A stretch of 13,062 bases of DNA, from assembly GCA_043720715.1 (NCBI GenBank), contig JAYSSF010000080.1, positions 1-13,062 on the forward strand. The letters are read 5' to 3'. A model generated the notes under the pieces. It did not search any database. It was not told the origin of the DNA and was given only the letters and a program-made list of their open reading frames with translations. The translations under genes were made by a program, and so were the position numbers. Below, piece after piece: positions 7,438-13,062 of the stretch. Within the stretch, counting starts at the first letter, position 1; each line of letters begins with the position of its first letter. Origin of the DNA: JAYSSF01 sp043720715. GTDB lineage: Bacteria > Patescibacteriota > Gracilibacteria > Absconditabacterales > Absconditicoccaceae.

Positions 7438-8211
7438 ATGAATAATAAGAGTATAGCTATTTTAGTATCTTCTTGTGATTGATATGCTGATATTTGGGAA
7501 TATTTTTTCTATTTTTGGGATTTATTTGCTCAAGGATGTAAATATAAAATTTATTTAGTGAGTAATAATGTTGAGTACTCTAAGTCTTATGTTAATCAAA
7601 TCTTTGTACCAACAAGTGATTGGTCTACAGAAATGAAAGAAGTCTGCAATAAGATTCCTGAAAAATATATTCTATATATGCAAGATGATTATTTTATAAA
7701 GAAAGAAATTGATTTTAGTAGAATTTGAGAAATACTAGATATGGTGTTGTTATATGATGTATCTTATGTTCGTTTATTCCCAGAGCCATTAGATAGGATT
7801 TGAGTTGAATTTCAGGAACAAGAAGGATTTAAAAAGATACAGATTTGAGCTCCATTTATTACTTCATTACAAGTAGCAATATGGAATAAAGATGTGTTTT
7901 TTGAGTTACTGGAAGAATGAGAAAGTATTCGAGATTTTGAAATGAATAGTCCTGCTAGAACTTTAAAATTAAACAAACCTCTTTTTCTTGAGGTTGAGAA
8001 AAAAAGACCATATCCAATTGAATATATATGTACAGCTATTCGTAGGTGAAAGCGGCAGGATAAATCAGTAAAATTTTGCCATTCTTATTGATTAGATATT
8101 GATTTTAAGAAACGCCCCATTGAGAATTGAATTGATATTTTTAAAAAAAGCATTATTTATAATAACTCACCGTTATGGTTAAAGAATTTTTTACATAAAT
8201 TTTTTTGGTAG
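7438..8211 (+). CDS. Putative GT-A-like glycosyltransferase, 257 aa
   Basis: The N-terminus ILVSSCDGYADIWEYFFYFW followed by IYLVSNN (about 7-47) and, near residue 84, YILYMQDDYFI resemble the nucleotide-sugar fold of a glycosyltransferase group often found in surface-polysaccharide loci, where an acidic DD motif binds the metal. Several TGA-glycines are required to keep it open. There is no signal peptide or membrane span. It starts 37 bases after the first ileS gene and its TAG is one base from the next ATG, so it opens the island operon. The DNA is clearly more AT-rich than ileS. The assignment rests on the motif pattern only; the sugar and acceptor are unknown. Confidence 0.6.
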
Positions 8212-8212
8212 A

Positions 8213-8737
8213 ATGTTACACTTTCCAGATATACAATTATTTACTCAATTTACTAATGAGAATAATATAGATGACTATAAACAAGATATTAAAGGTACAC
8301 TTTGATTGTTTATGCTAAAGCCCGACGGGTTAAATTATTCTAGTGGTTGAGTCTCTTTACATGACTTTTTGTCTAGTATTTTACAGTATAGCAAACTTCA
8401 GTATGAGGCATACTTACTTATTGATTTAACTATTAATGATATATATTCTCTGTATCCCCATTTACTTAAGAAAAGTCCATTTTGAGAGGAGCGGAAATTG
8501 GAGCTAATACAACATCTGCAATCTGGTGTTAATTTAATATGATTTGTTAAATGAGATAACGTAATAGATAAACTACAACATATTAAAGTAATGATTAGAT
8601 CGATAATTTTATGAAATATAAGTTGAAAGCAAAAAGCTGTTCAGAATCTAATGCATGTGCCGTCATTAGAAGAATATGATAGTAATGAGGAAGTATTTTT
8701 AAATAACTACAAAAAAACTATTTCATGAAAATATTAA
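8213..8737 (+). CDS. Hypothetical protein, 174 aa, between two glycosyltransferase genes
   Basis: An open frame of 174 codons with about nine TGA-glycines, starting MLHFPDIQLFTQF one base after the previous stop and overlapping the next gene by 13 bases. I recognise no family. Visible features are an early stretch GLFMLKPDGLNYSSGGVSLH, a central helix-rich region (YEAYLLIDLTINDIYSLYPH) and a basic C-terminal half. No signal peptide, membrane span or P-loop is present. The overlaps show translational coupling to both glycosyltransferases, so it probably works in the same modification pathway, perhaps as accessory or acceptor protein; this is inference only. Confidence 0.75.
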
Positions 8738-9837
8738 TCACATTATTTAATTTACCTATTTCACTGCCTTGTGGTAGTTGTAAATATGTTGAATGATTAG
8801 CTATGTCGTTAGTTAAAAAATGACATCTTCCTGTAGTGTTATCTAATCTAAGTGATTCTTGAGTTGTTACTAAGTTAGAAAAATTATGAGTTATTATAGT
8901 TCAAATAGAGACAGAACGCCTAAATAGTTGGGCAAATACTTTTTCAGAAGAAAATAAATATATTCTATCTGATATGATTTCAGCTTACTTAGATAAAATA
9001 GCCGAACTAGATAAGCACTATTGATTTGATTGTATTCACTTTCAGCATTTGATACCTAGTAATTTATTGGCAATACATTGCAAGTATATTCTAGGAATAC
9101 CGAGTATTTGTACATTTCAATGAACAGAAAATTACGAAACTGAACAGAAATTTAATACAATATTTGAGCTTAATGGTTTTGAAAAGATATTATGCTTAAG
9201 TACTTTTTTGTCTGATCAAATACCTCACACTAAAAATAAGATAGTTATTTCTCCGGGAGTACCAGGGTATTTTTACCCTAGATTACCAAGTATTGGAAAT
9301 GATAAAAAACAATTAATCATAATTGCTAGACTAATTAAAGAAAAAGGTATCTTTGAATCTATCAATGTTTTTGTAGAATTATTAAGACTTAGGGGTTCTA
9401 GGTTTGCAGTATTAAATATTGTTTGAGATTGATATCTTAAAGATGAGATAATTGAGAGATATAGTGACTATATAGATAGTAAGCAAATTATTTTGCATGG
9501 ATGATTAGATCATAATTCTGTTGCAGATTTAATGAGAAATATGGATTTGTTTATGTTTTGATCTATCTGGGACGAACCTTTTGGGATTACTTTAATTGAA
9601 AATATGATATCATGAGTTCCTATTGTTGCCACTAATGTGTGAGTTGTAAAAGATATACTTCCATTTTGATATAGATATATAACTAATGACCGGAAAGAAT
9701 ACTTGTTATTTTGTATCGAATTACTTGATAATGATCAAACTGACCTAAAGTTTACATTGTTAAAACATAGTGAAAAATATCAATGGTCTATGGTGTCTGA
9801 TTTAATTATTAAAGAATATTCTAATTTATGCAAATAG
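8725..9837 (+). CDS. GT4-family glycosyltransferase (GT-B fold)
   Basis: A 370-residue retaining glycosyltransferase of the GT4 type, joining many fragments through TGA-glycines. The N-terminal domain starts MKILITLFNLPISLPCGS and carries the acceptor-side Rossmann fold. The C-terminal domain shows ISPGVPGYFYP, IIIARLIKEKGIFESI, IVGDGYLKDEI and DEPFGITLIENMISGVPIVAT, the last containing the E-x7-E motif that holds the nucleotide sugar, followed by TNVGVVKDIL. It probably transfers a sugar from a nucleotide donor at the cytoplasmic side of the membrane. It overlaps the 174-aa gene by 13 bases and the HprK-like gene by 10 bases, so expression is coupled. Donor and acceptor cannot be deduced. 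Confidence 0.9.
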
Positions 9838-10685
9838 CTATTCTAGGTAATTATCATATCGACCTTAGGTGAATTAGTGTAGATTTACTACAGGATCCAT
9901 TTTTTTTATCCCATGGTATAGGTGATTTTTATCAAAAATACTTTAATAATAATGCGACAAATCTTATTGATCAAAGACTTATTTCTTGAGTTAAATCAAT
10001 TAAATCTTTGCCTTTTATACTTCATTCTGAAGTTGCAAAAAAACTTCTTAACAAAGATGAGGTGTATTTATTACATTGTGCTTCGGCACTAGATCAAAAT
10101 TGAAATGCAATAGTATTGCTGTGAGGAATATGAGCAGGTAAAAGTACAATAGTATCAAGTCTTTTATTTAATAATATGGAGAGTAATTTTTCGATCGTAT
10201 GAGATGATAGAGCTATTTTTGATTTTAAGAAAAATAAGTTTATGTATGGTAATAAGGTGATTTCTGTTAGATCAGATATGAACTTATTATTCCCAGTTCC
10301 CATTTTACGTAGTAAATTTACAAATAAAGAGTATTTAGATTTAAGATGAATTGATCCAACAAAGACTAATTGTATTAATAGTAAATCGTTATATATTAAT
10401 GTTCGTCTTTCGCTTATTAATTCTTGTAAAAAGTTAAGTAAATTAGATTTTATTTTGGATCTTAGTAAAAACATTACGTCACAGATTTTATGAATAGAGG
10501 CAATTGACCTTGAAAATCTTAAATATGTGTCTAGTTGATATGATTGTCTTATTAACAATAGAGATAAAATTTTAAAATCATTAAACTGATATTATGATAC
10601 TTACGATGTATGATATTATTTTATTCAATGAGATATTGAATATATTTGTAGTCAAATTAATAAAATATTTTTAACACTTAAATAA
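9828..10685 (+). CDS. HprK-like P-loop kinase-related protein, 285 aa
   Basis: The central part matches the C-terminal fold of HPr kinase-like proteins: VYLLHCASALDQNGNAIVLL leads into a Walker A loop GGIGAGKST (99-107; G99 and G102 encoded by TGA) and then a VGDDRAIFDF strand that corresponds to the SDD metal-binding strand. No full HprK signature or N-terminal DRTGG-type domain is evident, so this is the short, divergent group seen next to glycosyltransferases and peptide-modification genes rather than a sugar-uptake regulator. It starts inside the end of the GT4 gene (10-base overlap) and is followed 6 bases later by a Nudix gene. It may phosphorylate a sugar, lipid or peptide acceptor; the substrate is unknown. 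Confidence 0.8.
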
Positions 10686-10691
10686 TAAATT

Positions 10692-11105
10692 ATGGATATT
10701 CTTAAAAAGAAAGCAGGCTGAATTGTTATAAAAGATGGTAAATTTTTAGTAGTTTATAGAAAACAACTACAAGATTTTACTTTACCCAAAGGTCACATCG
10801 ATGAATGAGAAAATTCAGAGCAGTGTGCTATTAGAGAGGTAGAGGAAGAAACATGATACTATTGTAGTATCAAGAATTATATTTGAGATATGAAATATCA
10901 ATATGTTGATAGTAATGGAGATACAATTATCTCAATTGTAGGCTTTTATCAAATGAACGTCATATCGTATGACATAACCCTAATCCATGAAGATGAGATA
11001 GAAAGTGTTGTTCGATTTGATCTTAATGGGGAATGAATTATGAAGTTAACAAATAAAAGTGATCAAGAATTTATAAAAGAACATCAGCAAAATTTATTAA
11101 ACTAA
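10692..11105 (+). CDS. Nudix hydrolase, 137 aa
   Basis: A stand-alone Nudix hydrolase, which cleaves a diphosphate linkage in nucleotide derivatives. The Nudix box at residues 34-56 is complete (G34, E40, R48, E49, E52, E53, G55) and is preceded by FTLPKGHIDEGE, a wording common in diadenosine polyphosphate and related hydrolases. G39 and G55 are TGA-encoded. The N-terminus AGGIVIKDGKFLVVYR is the usual first beta strands. It lies 6 bases after the HprK-like gene and 8 bases before a second Nudix gene, so it is part of the same operon. The substrate is not certain; a nucleotide-sugar or Ap4A role would both fit the neighbours. Confidence 0.92.
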
Positions 11106-11113
11106 TAATAACT

Positions 11114-11566
11114 ATGGAACAACAAACAATCTTTCATGAAACAGCATGAACATTCTTACTGAGAAAAGAAGAAAATATACGATATGTATATCTTATCTAT
11201 TACCAATGGACCGAGAAATTATTTGGTTGGTCAAGTGCTAAGTGACACATTGAGCAATGAGAAACGCCAGAAGTTGCTGCTATAAGAGAAACAAAAGAGG
11301 AGACTTGATTTCAAGATATTATATTATTGGATCTTATTAATATAAATGAATATGCTTATGATGTTGGTGATTGATTTAATCATGTCAAAAAGACTTACTG
11401 GTTTGCTGCTACTACAGAAGAGATTGTGCCATGAGAGCCTAATTTAACTGAAAGTGAACTTAGTCAAATTAAAGAGACAAAACGGCATACATTAGATGAA
11501 GCAGCAGAGTGTTTAAGATTTGATGATGAAAAAGACTTAATTCCTAAAATTATTACACTGTTATAA
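11114..11566 (+). CDS. Nudix hydrolase, NUDT2/Ap4A-hydrolase-like, 150 aa
   Basis: A second free Nudix hydrolase with a complete box at residues 44-66 (G44, E50, R58, E59, E62, E63, G65; G44, G49 and G65 by TGA). The start HETAGTFLLRKEENIRYVYL, the WSSAKGHIEQGE stretch, and a C-terminal helix with DEAAECLRFDDEKDLI resemble asymmetric Ap4A hydrolases of the NUDT2 type, which split Ap4A into ATP and AMP. It differs clearly from the upstream Nudix gene, so this is not a recent tandem duplicate. It is the last island gene, 30 bases before the detached ileS C-terminal gene. The family placement is by pattern, not alignment. Confidence 0.9.
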
Positions 11567-11581
11567 CAAAAAAGATTTATT

Positions 11582-11601
11582 AATATATAATTATCAATGT
11601 T
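11582..11601. repeat. Right direct repeat flanking the ileS-splitting island
   Basis: AATATATAATTATCAATGTT matches 17 of 20 bases with 7400-7419 in the same orientation and overlaps the ATG of the C-terminal ileS gene. See the left copy for the caveat on AT content. Confidence 0.45.
11586..11591 (+). promoter_or_regulatory. Candidate -10 element before the ileS C-terminal gene
   Basis: A perfect TATAAT lies 5 bases before the ATG at 11597. If used, transcription would start close to the ATG and give a leaderless message, letting the C-terminal fragment be made independently of the operon. No -35 is evident. Confidence 0.3.
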
Positions 11602-12319
11602 CCTCAAAACTCTTATCAACCAGCAACTACTCTCTGATATGTCTCAAGCTCAGAAGATCGTGGAGCTATGACTGTCACTCAGGTCTCAACGCAAGATCAA
11701 GATCAAGCAGCCACTTGCATCTGGTCGCATCAATGTAACACTCGAGGATTATTATCTCGATATCATCCGTGAAGAGCTCAATCTCAAGACTCTCAGCATC
11801 GACCCTAGTATCTCACAGCTCGTGACCATGATCGTCAAGCCCAATGCTCGTATGCTCGGTAAGCGCTTGGGTGGAGCGATGCAAGACGTCATCCGTGAGG
11901 CCAAAGCGGGTAACTATACCCAACTCGAGGGAGGTCAGATACAGGTAGGTGATTATACGATCTCGTCTGACGAATATGAGGTTGAGTATCAGTCTGCGGA
12001 TGTTAGCCAAGACGTCGCGGTGGATCGTGACACTGTCTTGTTGCTTGATACAGCGATCACACCAGAGCTTAAGCTGGAGTGAGATGCTCGTGAGCTTGTG
12101 CGCGCGATCCAAGATGCTCGTAAATCATCATGATATGATGTATCAGATCGTATCCAGCTTTCCATCACTGGAGCACCAGAGGAGCTCATCACATGATTTG
12201 GCCCCTACATCACAGGAGAGACACTCGCTACGCTCGTGAGTGAAATTGCTTCTCCTGACGCATTGGTTGAGGTAGATTGTGATGAATATAATGTGACATT
12301 TTCAATTAAAAATTTATAG
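11597..12319 (+). CDS. ileS: Isoleucyl-tRNA synthetase, detached C-terminal domain
   Basis: This 240-residue frame is not an independent enzyme but the C-terminal region of IleRS. It opens with FLKTLINQQLLSDMSQAQKI and then VELGLSLRSQRKIKIKQPL, the typical helix and R-x-KIK-x-RQPL-type strand that directly follows the anticodon-binding helices in intact IleRS. It continues with IIREELNLKTL and IVKPNARMLGKRLGG, both standard in the tail of long IleRS proteins. The gene at 4338-7400 stops exactly where this begins, so the two are complementary halves, 4.2 kb apart. It has its own ATG (11597) and TAG stop. Base composition is GC-richer than the island and like the first ileS part. The halves may associate in trans for tRNA binding; whether this restores function is unknown. 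Confidence 0.92.
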
Positions 12320-12325
12320 TAAATA

Positions 12326-12354
12326 TTGACTTGATTTTTAATGACTTTTGATTA
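12326..12354 (+). promoter_or_regulatory. Possible promoter for the lipoprotein gene
   Basis: TTGACT (12326-12331) and TGATTA (12349-12354) are separated by 17 bases, about 35 bases before the ATG at 12390. The -35 is close to consensus and the -10 weak. TAATAT nearer the ATG is an alternative. Confidence 0.25.
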
Positions 12355-12389
12355 TCTATCTAGACAGTATTTCTTGTTTAATATAAAAA

Positions 12390-12881
12390 ATGAATCAATT
12401 TAAAAACTTATTATTGACAATGACTATCGCAGCTTCTACGATGTCATGTGGGAAATTTGTTGATCAGGAGGTTGCAAGAGAAGAAACTACACAAGTTCTT
12501 CAAGAAAAGTTAATAATTGATAAAGGGCTTATGGATGCTGTTGCACAACATATGCAAAAATTAAAGACTAGTAGTTTATATACAAAATGATGAAAGCGAG
12601 AGGATTGGGCCAATCTTTCATATGATGCCGATGATCAAACTTATAAATTATCTCAACAATGAAGTCATTATATTATCGTGAAGTTAGATGATGGTGCATG
12701 GATGATAGACGAGGAATATCATACTATAGTAGACTGAGACAATAATATTATTGAAGATAATAAGAAATTTGTTCCTAGCGTAACTGATGTTCAGTATATA
12801 GACGCAACCATTTATTCTTTGCTCAATGATTGATCTACTAGTGGATGAACTAAAACCATTAGCATTATGAGTAGTAGTTAG
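12390..12881 (+). CDS. Putative small lipoprotein, 163 aa
   Basis: The N-terminus MNQFKNLLLTMTIAASTMSC is a short basic start, a hydrophobic core and a cysteine at position 20 followed by glycine, which looks like a type II signal peptide; the residues before the cysteine (T-M-S) are a weak lipobox. After lipid attachment the mature part would be outside the membrane. The rest is hydrophilic and acidic, with EVAREETTQVLQEKL and later LDDGAWMIDEEYHTIVDGDN, and needs about eight TGA-glycines. I recognise no family. It stands alone after the ileS C-terminal gene, and its TAG is directly followed by the repeat end at 12882. A secreted non-lipidated protein is the alternative. Confidence 0.7.
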
Positions 12882-13044
12882 ATTATTTAGCCACACTTAA
12901 ATTTTTAATTAAGCCATCAAGCCATAATTTATATAATAGCAACAATAAATAAAAAATCCGCAGTGAGCCTGTCCCAAAAATACCTAAATCCGTAAGGATT
13001 TAGGTATTTTCGGCTTAATGGTAAAAAAGGTGTGGCTATTCTAC
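12882..13044. mobile_element. MITE-like element of about 165 bp with inverted ends
   Basis: The left end TTATTTAGCCACACTTAAAT ... AAGCC (12882-12915) is answered by an inverted right end GGCTTAAT ... GTGTGGCTA (13012-13044), an imperfect inverted repeat of about 33 bases. Between them there is no open frame; instead there is a perfect hairpin (12977-13010). The left end recurs at 64-96. Size, non-coding content and inverted ends suit a non-autonomous transposon remnant, but no transposase or clear target duplication is visible. Confidence 0.55.
12977..13010. terminator. Perfect 15-bp hairpin, possible bidirectional terminator
   Basis: Positions 12977-12991 pair without mismatch with 12996-13010 around the loop GTAA. 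The stem ends in A/T runs on both sides, so a T-run follows on either strand, which would suit termination in both directions. It lies about 95 bases after the lipoprotein stop and inside the inverted-end element, so it may be part of the element. Confidence 0.55.
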
Positions 13045-13062
13045 TCTAGAGTTAATCAAATA

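Noticed and set aside
10094..10558. Minus-strand open frame of 154 codons
   Set aside because: It is antisense to the HprK-like gene, whose Walker A loop and operon overlaps show that the plus strand is coding.
12305..12341. Inverted repeat ATTAAAAAT / ATTTTTAAT after the ileS C-terminal gene as a terminator
   Set aside because: The stem is entirely A/T with a loop of about 19 bases and overlaps the stop codon, so it would be too weak to call.
12964..12980. GAGCCTGTCCCAAAAA as an insertion-sequence terminal repeat
   Set aside because: It resembles ends of some insertion sequences, but no inverted partner or transposase is in the window.
1..13062. tRNA, rRNA, CRISPR arrays or riboswitches
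   Set aside because: No cloverleaf, spaced repeat array or recognisable aptamer was seen by reading either strand.

Overview
The window reads coherently only if TGA encodes glycine (translation table 25). Every real gene carries in-frame TGA at glycine positions, including invariant glycines of Nudix boxes, a Walker A loop and the metal site of an M29 aminopeptidase, and every gene recognised ends in TAA or TAG. That points to the candidate phyla Gracilibacteria (BD1-5) or Absconditabacteria (SR1); I cannot decide between them from this window. Under the standard code nearly all genes look broken.

Left part (87-4237, minus strand): an M29 aminopeptidase whose C-terminus has been replaced by a repeat sequence (87-1127), a small cupin protein (1164-1517), an M20 dipeptidase carrying two in-frame palindromic repeat insertions (1634-2998), then a minus-strand group of two small orphan genes (3118-3576, 3599-3877) and a disrupted reading frame (3919-4237). 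A terminator hairpin follows the orphan pair.

Centre (4338-12319, plus strand): the ileS locus, the most unusual part. The first gene (4338-7400) encodes the catalytic, editing and anticodon-helix regions of isoleucyl-tRNA synthetase. A complete Nudix hydrolase domain sits inside its CP1 editing domain, and two palindromic repeats are read through in frame. The C-terminal domain of the synthetase is not attached: it is a separate gene at 11597-12319. About 4.2 kb lies between the halves. This island is visibly AT-richer and tightly packed with same-strand, often overlapping genes: a GT-A-like glycosyltransferase, an unknown protein, a GT4 glycosyltransferase, an HprK-like P-loop protein and two free-standing Nudix hydrolases. 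A 17/20-matching direct repeat flanks it. The simplest reading is that the island interrupted ileS between two structural domains and the halves are now expressed as two polypeptides.

Right end (12390-13062): a small putative lipoprotein, then a non-coding element of about 165 bp with inverted ends and a perfect 15-bp internal stem. One of its ends matches the repeat that terminates the M29 gene at the left edge of the window.

Functional threads: aminoacyl-tRNA synthetases make Ap4A as a by-product, and Nudix hydrolases (one island copy looks NUDT2-like) can remove it, so three Nudix modules in one ileS locus may be related. The two glycosyltransferases and the HprK-like protein suggest surface glycan or peptide modification. 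Both links are inferences.
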